From an uncultured Clostridia bacterium (GTDB lineage Bacteria > Bacillota > Clostridia > TANB77 > CAG-508): a stretch of DNA of 32,836 bases. Location of the stretch: NCBI GenBank assembly GCA_947594985.1, contig CANQEK010000005.1:1-32836 (forward strand), read 5' to 3'. Made by a program: the position numbers and the translations under genes. Below, one piece after another: positions 1 to 7,509 of the stretch (its first letter is position 1; every line of letters begins with the position of its first letter). The notes under the pieces were generated by a model that saw nothing but the letters and a program-made list of their open reading frames with translations, had not been told where the DNA came from and did no database searches.

Positions 1-1
1 C

Positions 2-163
2 TGTATAGGTTTACTCAAGTTTTTTCAGGTGTTTATCACCAATAAGCCAACAGACAAGGAATTAGAAGTAGCAATTGCAGGATTGCAGTTATTTGAGCGA
101 ATGGAGGAGAAAATCAATTGTTTAAAGACGTGTGAGTTAGACCTATTTAACATCTTAAAATAA
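2..163 (+). CDS. 3' end of an unidentified gene (5'-truncated by window)
   Basis: One frame is open from base 2 to a TAA at 161-163, giving 53 residues with no start inside the window. The C-terminal part is a mixed charged and hydrophobic helix-like stretch (around NKPTDKELEVAIAGLQLF). I do not recognise the family. A strong intrinsic terminator follows 22 nt downstream, which supports this being the true end of a plus-strand gene. By eye it has slightly more G/C-ending codons (GTG, ACG, GAG, GAC) than the genes that follow, but it is too short to conclude anything from that. Confidence 0.5.
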   Translation, partial: CIGLLKFFQVFITNKPTDKELEVAIAGLQLFERMEEKINCLKTCELDLFNILK

Positions 164-184
164 GTATTCCATTGGTAATACTGC

Positions 185-220
185 AAAAGCACACAGGCCA
201 CTAAAGTTTGTGTGCTTTTT
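185..220 (+). terminator. Rho-independent terminator of the upstream gene
   Basis: A perfect 11-bp inverted repeat (185-195 AAAAGCACACA with 209-219 TGTGTGCTTTT) encloses a 13-nt loop and ends in a short T run. It lies 22 nt after the partial gene stops and about 110 nt before the next start, so it separates two transcription units. Confidence 0.85.
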
Positions 221-328
221 GTCGTATACGAAAATGTAAAATTATTAGAAATTATTTTATTTTTTATGCATAAAACAAATATAAATGAGAAATAATATAT
301 CTTAAAATAAGTATAGAAAGGATGTTTT

Positions 329-514
329 ATGGGAACTTTAAATCAAATAGAATTGCAGAACTTAAGGCATTTTATAGGAGAACAAGAAAATTCATATGCC
401 AAACTTACACATTATGCTGATACGGCCGTTGATCCTCAAATTAAACAAGTGTTAAATAAGGCTGCTCAAGATGCTTTAAATACAAAACAAAAATTAATAT
501 CTTTTTTAGGTTAG
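329..514 (+). CDS. small spore-coat-like protein (CotF-associated)
   Basis: A 61-residue, mostly helical protein starting MGTLNQIELQNLRHFIGEQ. ATG 329 is preceded by AGAAAGGATG, a usable ribosome-binding site. Its helix pattern (ELQNLRHFI, KLTHYADTAVDPQIKQ) and its position directly before a CotF-like gene (9 nt gap) match the small partner proteins commonly found next to CotF-family spore coat genes in Clostridia. The likely role is as a spore coat or spore-associated structural protein made in the mother cell. This rests on family resemblance and neighbourhood; no sporulation sigma-factor promoter could be assigned confidently in 221-328. No Cys residues, signal peptide or membrane segment are visible. 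Confidence 0.7.
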   Translation: MGTLNQIELQNLRHFIGEQENSYAKLTHYADTAVDPQIKQVLNKAAQDALNTKQKLISFLG

Positions 515-523
515 GAGGAAAGA

Positions 524-772
524 ATGGAAGAAAAAGCAATTGTAAATGATGTGTTATCATCAACAAAAGCATCTTTAAAAGATTATGAAGGTGCTATTAT
601 TGAAACTGAGAATATGGAATTAAGGCAAACATTTCAAAATTTAAGAAATTCGTCTGAAAGTTTTCAATATGAGTTATTTAAATTAGCAGAAGCAAAAGGA
701 TATTATACTCCTGCACAAAAAGTAAATCAAAATGAAATTACTAATGTAAAAAATGAAATATCAAATTTGTAA
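524..772 (+). CDS. CotF-family spore coat protein
   Basis: An 82-residue protein. The C-terminal segment around KGYYTPAQKV followed by a short acidic-polar helix is characteristic of the Coat_F (CotF-like) family, whose members end with a similar YY-P-A motif. The N-terminal half (EKAIVNDVLSSTKASLKDYE) fits the family's first helix, in which small helical proteins form a ferritin-like bundle. ATG 524 has a strong site, TTAGGAGG, that overlaps the stop of the preceding gene, so the two are translationally linked. The length is typical for clostridial short forms. It probably contributes to the coat of the endospore and implies the host is, or recently was, a spore former. A terminator with an 18-bp stem closes the pair. 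Confidence 0.8.
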   Translation: MEEKAIVNDVLSSTKASLKDYEGAIIETENMELRQTFQNLRNSSESFQYELFKLAEAKGYYTPAQKVNQNEITNVKNEISNL

Positions 773-828
773 AAAAAAATATGTATAATATCAAAATATT
801 ATATAAAATATTTTATAATTGATATAAT

Positions 829-870
829 AAAAAAGTTGAAATAAAAAATTGCTTTTATTTCAACTTTTTT
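829..870 (+). terminator. Rho-independent terminator of the cotF-like pair
   Basis: A perfect 18-bp inverted repeat (829-846 with 853-870) with a 6-nt loop (AATTGC) ends in six T. It begins 57 nt after the CotF-like gene. Because the arm starts with an A run, it could work in both directions, but the only gene ending here is on the plus strand. Confidence 0.85.
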
Positions 871-904
871 CAAGTTTTTTAAAAAAATGATGAGAAAAAA
901 TATA

Positions 905-931
905 TTGACAATGTTACACAAATGTTATAAT
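905..931 (+). promoter_or_regulatory. extended -10 promoter for the M23 peptidase gene
   Basis: TTGACA at 905-910 and TATAAT at 926-931, with a TG at 923-924 that makes an extended -10 (TGTTATAAT). The spacer is only 15 nt, but an extended -10 tolerates this. Transcription would begin near 938, which rules out translation starts upstream of that point and supports a start at 959-962. Confidence 0.65.
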
Positions 932-961
932 CTTATTACAATAGAATTATGCAAAGGGGTG

Positions 962-1939
962 ATGACAATTACTAACTTTATAAAAAATGCTGTAATTTAC
1001 TTGAGAACATGGATTAAGCTAATTGTTATATTGTTAGCGGGACTTGCAATTATAGGTTTTATAGTTTTTGTCGTATATAAACCAATGTATAGTGTATCTT
1101 TAAATGGAAAATTTATAGGATATACAGAGGATAAAAGTAGATTACAAAAGAAAATAAATAATTATAAAAATAGTGGAGATTCAAAAACGGTTGCATTTGT
1201 AGAAATTGAAAATTTACCAGAATATAATTTACGATTATTAAAAAAAGGATTAACTGCAAATGATGATGAGATATTTAATACAGTTATAAGCTCTGGTGTT
1301 CCATATTATAAGTATTATGCTATTTTAGATAGTGGAGTAGAGAAATACTATGTTTCTACAGTAGGTGAAGCTGAAAATGTAATACAGGAATTAAAAAATA
1401 GGAATAGTCAAAATAAATCTGATATTACATATGTTCCTAAATATGAAACACAACTTAAAGAATTTACTGATGTAAACACAGCTGTTGGAGCTTTATTTAA
1501 AGAAATGCCACTTGTAAAAAATGCAAAAGTTAGCACAAAAGGTGAAATTGATAATTCTAGTTCTGCATTAGGTATTTCATTAATTAGACCAGTAAATGGT
1601 ACTATTACATCAAGATTTGGTCAAAGATCTGGTAGACAACATACTGGATTAGATATAGCAACTTCAAAGGGAACTCCAATAAAAGCAGCTTCAGCAGGAA
1701 CTGTTGTACGTGCAAATTATCATAACTCATATGGATATTTGGTAGTTATTGCTCATACTGATACAATACAAACATTTTACGCACATTGTAGTAAAATATA
1801 TGTTAATGTAGGACAGAATGTTGCACAAGGAGACGTAATAGCTGCTGTTGGATCAACAGGAAATTCTACTGGACCACATTTACATTTAGAAATAAGAGTA
1901 AATGGAAAAGCAAGAAATCCACAAAATTACTTATATTAA
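962..1939 (+). CDS. membrane-anchored M23 (LytM-type) metallopeptidase
   Basis: About 325 residues. A membrane segment (about 18-39) is followed by a 170-residue extracytoplasmic region with a G5-like or YkuD-like mixed pattern that I cannot assign, then a C-terminal M23 peptidase domain (about 200-325). The zinc/catalytic residues are present: His227 and Asp231 in HTGLDIA, His275 in FYAHC, and His306/His308 in HLHLEIR. It should cleave peptidoglycan cross-bridges or stem peptides outside the membrane; SpoIIQ-type proteins have the same topology, so a sporulation or cell-wall remodelling role is possible. ATG 962 was chosen because the promoter lies at 905-931 and AAAGGGG sits at 953-959. The spacing is unusually short, and GTG 959 is also possible. 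The frame is open back to 887, but that part includes the promoter. A bidirectional-looking hairpin follows. Confidence 0.85.
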   Translation: MTITNFIKNAVIYLRTWIKLIVILLAGLAIIGFIVFVVYKPMYSVSLNGKFIGYTEDKSRLQKKINNYKNSGDSKTVAFVEIENLPEYNLRLLKKGLTANDDEIFNTVISSGVPYYKYYAILDSGVEKYYVSTVGEAENVIQELKNRNSQNKSDITYVPKYETQLKEFTDVNTAVGALFKEMPLVKNAKVSTKGEIDNSSSALGISLIRPVNGTITSRFGQRSGRQHTGLDIATSKGTPIKAASAGTVVRANYHNSYGYLVVIAHTDTIQTFYAHCSKIYVNVGQNVAQGDVIAAVGSTGNSTGPHLHLEIRVNGKARNPQNYLY

Positions 1940-1988
1940 GATAAAGTTATGAAATAAAAGAGAATTAATAATATAAAAATAATATATA

Positions 1989-2031
1989 AAATCCCCATAA
2001 TATTAACAATTTGTTAATATTATGGGGATTT
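1989..2031. terminator. bidirectional terminator between convergent genes
   Basis: A 43-nt near-perfect palindrome: 21-nt arms (1989-2009 and 2011-2031) containing CCCC/GGGG near the base. It lies between the stops of the M23 gene (1939, plus) and the mecA-like gene (2058, minus). The flanking T tracts are short in both directions, so termination strength is uncertain, but position and symmetry fit a shared terminator. Confidence 0.75.
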
Positions 2032-2057
2032 ATATTATAAATTTATTAGATAGATGA

Positions 2058-2783
2058 TTACAAATTTTGTATAGCATTATTTTTTATAAGAATTTCACTA
2101 AATTCTTCAAAATGGGATAAACTTAAAGTAGATAAATTTATACAATTTTTAAATTCTGCTAATATAGATATAATAAGCTTTTTCTCAACGTCTTTTAAGT
2201 TTTCTATATCAAATTTAAAAAAATAGGAGTTTTTATATTTATGTAATGAACTATTTATATTAATTTTATTTAAAGTTTTTTTTGCATAATCCGAAAAATA
2301 AAATGTTTCTATAATATTTTCAAACTTGTATAACAGTATATTAGAAAAAAATTTCTCTTTTTGATTTGATAAATTATCACCTAAAAAACTAAAATATTGT
2401 TTTTTATTTTTAAAAGCTTGTTCATAATTAGAGCCATTTCTATTAATTGTTTTTCTATAATAATTATTAGTGTTAAGATTGTTAGTATTTTTAGTATTAG
2501 TGATATTTAAATAATCATTGATATTTTGAGAATTTAAATTGTTATGTTTTGTAACAAATATAACAAAATCTTTATTATCAAAAGAGATTGTTTCATAAGA
2601 TATTTTTGAATTAGAAATATCAAATCCTAAATCTTCATTTGCTATATCTAAAATCGCCCAAAATAATTTTTGAGATTCTATAGAATTTGATAAAAATGAA
2701 TGAACTGAAATATTATTTTCTTCTAGTTCTTTATAGTCAAAAATTATTTTTATCTTATTTTCATTTAGTTTTTCTATCTTCAT
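2058..2783 (-). CDS. mecA: MecA-like ClpC adaptor protein
   Basis: A 241-residue protein. The start MKIEKLNENKIKIIF, followed by a region containing SIESQKLFWAILDIANEDLGF, is characteristic of the MecA N-terminal substrate-binding domain. The C-terminal domain (about 155-241) fits the ClpC-binding part, with Phe/Tyr-rich strands and a final helix (LSHFEEFSEILIKN). In Bacillus, MecA delivers substrates such as ComK to the ClpCP protease; here the substrate is unknown. ATG 2783 is preceded by GGAGG at good spacing. The linker between domains (about 87-122) is unusually rich in Asn and Thr, with slippage-like repeats. The gene stands alone on the minus strand and converges on the M23 peptidase gene. 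Confidence 0.85.
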   Translation of the reverse strand: MKIEKLNENKIKIIFDYKELEENNISVHSFLSNSIESQKLFWAILDIANEDLGFDISNSKISYETISFDNKDFVIFVTKHNNLNSQNINDYLNITNTKNTNNLNTNNYYRKTINRNGSNYEQAFKNKKQYFSFLGDNLSNQKEKFFSNILLYKFENIIETFYFSDYAKKTLNKININSSLHKYKNSYFFKFDIENLKDVEKKLIISILAEFKNCINLSTLSLSHFEEFSEILIKNNAIQNL

Positions 2784-2925
2784 GAAATACCTCCGCTATA
2801 AATAAATTATACAATATTTTTTATAAAAGTAAATGTAAATAAATGTATAAAAACTATATTTAATTATATTTGTCATTCAATAAATTAATGCAACAAAATA
2901 TGTAAAAAAAATATATATAAATTAC

Positions 2926-2954
2926 TTGAAAAAATAAATATATCAAGATATAAT
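2926..2954 (+). promoter_or_regulatory. sigma-A-type promoter of the radC-mre-min operon
   Basis: TTGAAA (2926-2931), a 17-nt spacer, then TATAAT (2949-2954), close to consensus. Predicted transcription start is near 2961, giving a leader of about 40 nt with GGAGG just before the first gene. The rest of the 219-nt gap upstream (2784-2925) is AT-rich with nothing else recognised; it must also hold the minus-strand mecA promoter. Confidence 0.75.
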
Positions 2955-3002
2955 ATATCAATAAAATATACAAATTTCCGTAAGAAAAAATGGAGGTAAA
3001 AA

Positions 3003-3260
3003 ATGGCAACAAAAGAAAAAAATTTTTGGATATTATTGATATTTTTATTATCAGGATTAGTTATAGGAGGATTATTAGGAGAATTAGCAAATAGAGTATC
3101 AGGACTTTGGTGGTTATCTTATGGCCAAGAATTTGGTTTATCTTCTCCAGTTTCCCTAGACTTAAGTATATTAAGAATATCTTTTAGTTTTATGATAAGA
3201 ATAAATATTGCTAGTATAATAGGAATGATAATAGCAATAATTTGGTATAGAAAGATTTAA
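3003..3260 (+). CDS. DUF4321 membrane protein
   Basis: An 85-residue protein with two hydrophobic segments (about 8-25 and 58-82) and a loop with WWLSYGQEFGLSSPVSLDL. This layout and the Gly-rich first helix (GLVIGGLLGELA) match DUF4321, a small membrane family of Clostridia often found just upstream of radC and mreBCD. Its function is not established; conserved linkage to cell-shape genes suggests a role at the membrane in wall synthesis or division. ATG 3003 has a strong TGGAGGT site. It is the first gene of the operon, 25 nt before radC. Confidence 0.8.
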   Translation: MATKEKNFWILLIFLLSGLVIGGLLGELANRVSGLWWLSYGQEFGLSSPVSLDLSILRISFSFMIRINIASIIGMIIAIIWYRKI

Positions 3261-3285
3261 AGGCAAAGTGTACAGAAAGGATTAA

Positions 3286-3954
3286 ATGGCAAATATTAAA
3301 GATATTCCTGAAATAGAACGACCTTATGAAAAATTACTTATGTATGGAGAGAAATTTCTTACAAATAGTGAATTGTTATCTATAATAATAAAAACAGGAA
3401 CAAAAGATAAATCAGCATTGGAAATTGCCCAAAATTTAATTAATTTAAATGGAAATAATCAAAAAAATTTAAGATTTCTTCAAATAATATCAATAAATGA
3501 ATTAAAAAAAATTTATGGAATTGGAAAAGTAAAAGCAATAGAATTAAAAGCAGTTGGAGAAATTGCTAAAAGAATGGTTATACAACCAAAGAATGATAAA
3601 ATAAAATCAAAAATTGATATAGTAGGCTTATTTATGAATGAATTGCAAAATGAAAAAAACGAAATACTTAAAATAGTTTTGCTTAATAATATGAATGTAA
3701 TTCAAAAAATTCTAACAATAGCGGTTGGAAATGAAAATAATATTGCAATTAATATCAAAACAATTTTATCAGAAGCTGTAAAAATGCAAATTCCTAAAAT
3801 AATATTAGTACATAATCATCCTAGTGGAAATGCAATGCCTAGTAATATAGACTTGAATTTTACCAATAAATTAAAGTCTGCTGCTGAATTGTTAGATATT
3901 CAATTATTAGACCATATAATAATTGGAGATGGAGAATATAAAAGTATTATATAG
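3286..3954 (+). CDS. radC: RadC-family JAB/MPN domain protein
   Basis: A 222-residue protein of normal RadC length. The N-terminal part (1-90) carries the helix-hairpin-helix-like segment (KIYGIGKVKAIELKAVGEI). The C-terminal JAB1/MPN-type domain (about 100-222) has the metal motif His176-x-His178-Pro-Ser-Gly and Asp189. RadC proteins (UPF0758) are predicted metal-dependent hydrolases whose role in vivo is disputed; they are linked to recombination and natural competence, and neighbour mreBCD in many Firmicutes. AGAAAGGA precedes ATG 3286. The stop is 36 nt before mreC, with no room for mreB, which normally lies here. Confidence 0.92.
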   Translation: MANIKDIPEIERPYEKLLMYGEKFLTNSELLSIIIKTGTKDKSALEIAQNLINLNGNNQKNLRFLQIISINELKKIYGIGKVKAIELKAVGEIAKRMVIQPKNDKIKSKIDIVGLFMNELQNEKNEILKIVLLNNMNVIQKILTIAVGNENNIAINIKTILSEAVKMQIPKIILVHNHPSGNAMPSNIDLNFTNKLKSAAELLDIQLLDHIIIGDGEYKSII

Positions 3955-3990
3955 TTTGTAAATACTTTAAAGCGAAAGGTAATTTAAAAA

Positions 3991-4806
3991 ATGAATAGAA
4001 ATAAACAAACAGAAATTTTAGGAGTTGTTATAACAATTATTATTTTACTACTTTTAATTTTTCTTTCTAATGTTGAAATTAACAAGTTATCATATATAGA
4101 ATCTGTAGCAAGTAGTATTGTGAATCCAATACAAAGAATTTTTTCGGATATTAAAAATAAAATTCAAGGAAACAGCGCATATTTTTCAAATATGGATAGT
4201 ATTATAGCTGAAAATGAAGAATTGAAGAAAAAAAATAGCGATTTGGAAACAGAATTAAGAGAACTTGAAATGATAAAGGCTGAAAATACTACACTTAAAG
4301 AATATATGAGTTTGGCTGAAAAATATCAATCTTACCAAACAATTCCAGCCTATGTAATAAATAAAGATGTTAGTAATTTCAGTAGTACACTAATATTAAA
4401 TGTTGGTTCAAAAGATGGAATAAGAGAAAATATGACAGTTATAGCAGACAAAGGATTAGTAGGACATATAATATCTGTTTCAGAAAACACATGTAAAGTT
4501 CAAGTAATAATTGATTCGGCAAGTACTGTAAGTTGTTCAATAAGTACCACTCAAGAAAGTATTATTTGTAAAGGTACGCTTGAAAATAACCAAATATTAA
4601 GAGCATCATATATACCACCTGGAGCTGAATTAATTCAAGGGGATAAAGTATATACATCAGGAATAGGAGGAATATATCCAAAAGGAATTATTATAGGTTC
4701 AGTAAAAGAAATAATAACAACAAGTAATATTACAGATAGATATGCAATTGTAGAACCTGAAGTCGATTTTTCAAAAATTGATACTGTATTGATAATAAAT
4801 CAATAA
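3991..4806 (+). CDS. mreC: rod shape-determining protein MreC
   Basis: A 271-residue protein with one N-terminal membrane helix (about 8-26), a coiled coil (about 65-105, AENEELKKKNSDLETELREL), and then the two beta-barrel subdomains of MreC. Signature stretches include YVINKDVSNFSSTLILNVGS and IADKGLVGHI. MreC is an extracytoplasmic scaffold of the elongasome that binds and activates PBP2, encoded two genes downstream. ATG 3991 is preceded by GCGAAAGG at a slightly long spacing. Length and domain order are normal. The partner MreB is not encoded here, so it must come from another locus or be absent. Confidence 0.95.
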   Translation: MNRNKQTEILGVVITIIILLLLIFLSNVEINKLSYIESVASSIVNPIQRIFSDIKNKIQGNSAYFSNMDSIIAENEELKKKNSDLETELRELEMIKAENTTLKEYMSLAEKYQSYQTIPAYVINKDVSNFSSTLILNVGSKDGIRENMTVIADKGLVGHIISVSENTCKVQVIIDSASTVSCSISTTQESIICKGTLENNQILRASYIPPGAELIQGDKVYTSGIGGIYPKGIIIGSVKEIITTSNITDRYAIVEPEVDFSKIDTVLIINQ

Positions 4807-4834
4807 ACGCAATCAAAGAAAGGATAAAAAATAT

Positions 4835-5368
4835 ATGCGAAAAATTTGGGTAATAAGTGGATTAATATTAGTTTTTTTTCTAATATATTTCCTTCAAGTA
4901 GATATTTTCAGCAGTTTTACTATATTTGGAATTAAACCTAATTTATTTGTAATATATATTCTTTTTATAGGACTTTTTGCTAATCAAACTTTAGGAATAT
5001 CATTTGGAGTATTATGTGGTTTAATGATAGATTTATTATATGGAAAAACAATTGGAACTACATCAATAATGTTATGCGTAATCGGATATTTAGGTTCTTA
5101 TTTTGACAAAAATTTTTCAAAAGAAAACAAGATAACAATTATTTTTATGGTAATAGGCTCAACTATTATTTTTGAATTAGGAGTTTATTTTATAAATTCA
5201 ATTATATTACAGTTTGAAAGAGAGTATTTATACTTTATTAAAATAATTTTAATTGAATGTTTATACAATGTTTTGTTATCTATTATTTTATATCCATTAA
5301 TTCAAAAAACAGGATATATAATAGATAGATGTTTTAAGAAAAATAATATATTGACTAGATATTTTTAG
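4835..5368 (+). CDS. mreD: rod shape-determining protein MreD
   Basis: A 177-residue polytopic membrane protein with about five hydrophobic segments. The motif GLFANQTLGISFGVLCGLMI followed by DLLYGKTIG is typical of MreD, which has a conserved G-x-x-x-G-L-x-x-D element. It works with MreC, RodA and PBP2 in lateral wall elongation. AGAAAGGA precedes ATG 4835; the gene is 28 nt after mreC and 34 nt before mrdA. The length is normal and no defect is seen. Confidence 0.93.
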   Translation: MRKIWVISGLILVFFLIYFLQVDIFSSFTIFGIKPNLFVIYILFIGLFANQTLGISFGVLCGLMIDLLYGKTIGTTSIMLCVIGYLGSYFDKNFSKENKITIIFMVIGSTIIFELGVYFINSIILQFEREYLYFIKIILIECLYNVLLSIILYPLIQKTGYIIDRCFKKNNILTRYF

Positions 5369-5399
5369 ATATATATTTGATTAAATTCAAATTTGAATT

Positions 5400-5414
5400 G
5401 AGGTGAGATTTCTG
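5400..5414 (+). promoter_or_regulatory. Shine-Dalgarno site implying a CTG start for mrdA
   Basis: GAGGTGA at 5400-5406 is fully complementary to the 16S 3' end. The GTG at 5403-5405 lies inside it and so cannot easily be its start codon. The in-frame CTG at 5412 lies 8 nt after GAGG, the usual distance. The next in-frame ATG falls near the membrane helix and lacks a site. Confidence 0.5.
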
Positions 5415-7493
5415 AAACAAAAAAGTGAACTTGAAAAATCAAATTTTAGGTATAATTTAATGACAGCAATGATTTATTTAATAGGTATAATAATATTAAT
5501 AAGGTTATTTGATTTACAAATTGTAAATGGAGCAGAATATAGAGAAACTTCAAATACTAAATTAACTAGAGAAGCAACAATAGAAGCGGCAAGGGGAAGT
5601 ATATTCGACAGAAATGGTAATGCGCTAGTTAGTACAGAAATGCAATTTTCATTGGAAATGTATAAATCTAAAACAGAAGATCAGCAATTAAATGACTCTA
5701 TTTTACTAATGACAACTATTCTAAAAAATAATGGTAATTCATACATAGATACATTTCCTATAAGTATAGAACCTTTTGAATTTCATTTTGATTCAGAAGA
5801 AGAATTAGCAAAATGGAAGGAAAAATATAATATAAATAGTGAAAATGTTAAAGAAATAAGACAAATTTTAGCTATAAGATATGCAATAACTACAATAGGT
5901 TATTCTACAACACGATCTATTGAAATATCAAATAATATTTCTAGAGAGAGTGCTGTACAACTTCAGGAAAATTCACAAAATTTAACCGGAGTAAATATTA
6001 TTGTTGAACCAATTAGAGTTTATCATACAGGAACTTTAGCATCACATATAATTGGTTATGTAAGTAGAATTAGCAAGGAAAATAAAGATGAATTTGCAGC
6101 AAATGGAGATGATTATCAGTATGAAGTAGATGATAAAGTTGGTCAAACAGGTATAGAGAAAACTTTTGAAGAGTATTTAAGAGGACAGGATGGAAAAAAA
6201 CAAATTGATATGTCTGTTGATGGAACTGTTACAGGAGAGTATACATCAAAAGAAGCTATTGGAGGAGCTGACATTGTTTTAACTATAGATGCAAATTTAC
6301 AAAAAATTACAGAAGATGCATTAGAAAATAATATTTTACAAATAAGGAATGGAGAATTAGGAGATCCGGTTGCAGCTCAAGGAGGAGCCGCTGTTGTTAT
6401 AAATGTTAAAACAGGTGAAATACTTGCAATGGCAAGTTATCCTGATTATGATCCAAGTTTATTTTATAATGGAATTACCCAAGCTCAATTTGATGAATAT
6501 AGATTGAATCCATATCATCCACTTTATAGTAAAGCATTTCAAAGTTCTTATGCACCTGGTTCAACTTATAAAATGGTAACAGCGATAACTGCTTTAGAAA
6601 CTGGAAAAGTTAGTAAAGAAGAAAAAATAAATGATAATGGACCATATTATGGAATTGTTGATCCACAAAGAAAGCAACCAGCTTGTTGGTATTATAATGA
6701 TTATGGAAGAGGCCATGGTCCTTTAAATGTAGTACAAGCAATTCAAAAATCTTGTAATTACTTTTTCTTTGATGTAGGTATTAGAGTTGGAGGAGATAGT
6801 TTATCAAAGTATGCAAGTTATTTTGGTTTAGGTTCTAAAACAGGAGTAGAAATAATTGGCGAAGGAAAAGGTACTTTAGCTCAAAAATCAGTTGCTGAAG
6901 CAAAAAAAGAAGTATGGTCAGAAGCACAATTAGCATATGCCTCTATAGGTCAAGGTTTTAATAGTTTTACTCCACTACAAGTTGCAAAATATATAGCAAT
7001 GGTAGCAAATGGTGGAAAAAAATTAGATGTATCAATTATAAAAAGTGTTAATAAATCAAACGGAACTCAAGTTCCACGAAATGAAATAAATGAATTTGTT
7101 AATAAAAAATTAGGATTACCAGATGAAGAAACAGAAGATATACAAATTAGCCAAGAAACAATTAATATAGTACATGAAGGAATGTTAGCAGTTACAGAAG
7201 GAGAAGGAGGAACTGCAGCCTCATCATTCAGAGATTTTCCAATACAAGTTGGAGGAAAAACTGGTTCTGCTGAAGCTGGAGAGGGTAAAAATGCAAGGAC
7301 AGATGGTTGGTTTGTAGGTTTTGCCCCATATAATGATCCAGAAATAGCAGTGGTTGTTATAGTAGAAAATGGTTTTCATGGATATTATACTGCTGAAACT
7401 GTAAAACGAATAATATATGAATATTTTGGAATGAATATAGGGGAAGTAGTAGAAGATATGTCTGCTTCAACAGAAACAGAAGTTTTTAGATAG
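5403..7493 (+). CDS. mrdA: penicillin-binding protein 2 (elongasome transpeptidase)
   Basis: About 696 residues from GTG 5403; the true start is more likely CTG 5412, which shortens it by three. Layout: a membrane anchor (about 18-40, YLIGIIILIRLFDLQIV), a PBP dimerisation domain (about 55-290) including AARGSIFDRNG, and a transpeptidase domain (about 330-690). The active-site motifs are all present: Ser387-Thr-Tyr-Lys390 (the acylated serine), Ser450-Cys-Asn452 and Lys619-Thr-Gly-Ser. It cross-links peptidoglycan during elongation together with RodA and is controlled by MreC. It lies 34 nt after mreD and 16 nt before minC. The end is acidic (EDMSASTETEVFR). The length fits clostridial PBP2 proteins. 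Confidence 0.95.
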   Translation: MRFLKQKSELEKSNFRYNLMTAMIYLIGIIILIRLFDLQIVNGAEYRETSNTKLTREATIEAARGSIFDRNGNALVSTEMQFSLEMYKSKTEDQQLNDSILLMTTILKNNGNSYIDTFPISIEPFEFHFDSEEELAKWKEKYNINSENVKEIRQILAIRYAITTIGYSTTRSIEISNNISRESAVQLQENSQNLTGVNIIVEPIRVYHTGTLASHIIGYVSRISKENKDEFAANGDDYQYEVDDKVGQTGIEKTFEEYLRGQDGKKQIDMSVDGTVTGEYTSKEAIGGADIVLTIDANLQKITEDALENNILQIRNGELGDPVAAQGGAAVVINVKTGEILAMASYPDYDPSLFYNGITQAQFDEYRLNPYHPLYSKAFQSSYAPGSTYKMVTAITALETGKVSKEEKINDNGPYYGIVDPQRKQPACWYYNDYGRGHGPLNVVQAIQKSCNYFFFDVGIRVGGDSLSKYASYFGLGSKTGVEIIGEGKGTLAQKSVAEAKKEVWSEAQLAYASIGQGFNSFTPLQVAKYIAMVANGGKKLDVSIIKSVNKSNGTQVPRNEINEFVNKKLGLPDEETEDIQISQETINIVHEGMLAVTEGEGGTAASSFRDFPIQVGGKTGSAEAGEGKNARTDGWFVGFAPYNDPEIAVVVIVENGFHGYYTAETVKRIIYEYFGMNIGEVVEDMSASTETEVFR

Positions 7494-7509
7494 AAAGAGG
7501 TAAAAAAGG

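Noticed and set aside
887..961. upstream ATG (887) for the M23 peptidase
   Set aside because: No ribosome site, and the likely promoter lies within this stretch.
2973..2983. 11-mer AATTTCCGTAA shared by the leaders of the mre operon and giant gene 1 (9067-9077)
   Set aside because: Flanking sequence and position relative to the predicted start differ; one short match in AT-rich DNA can be chance.
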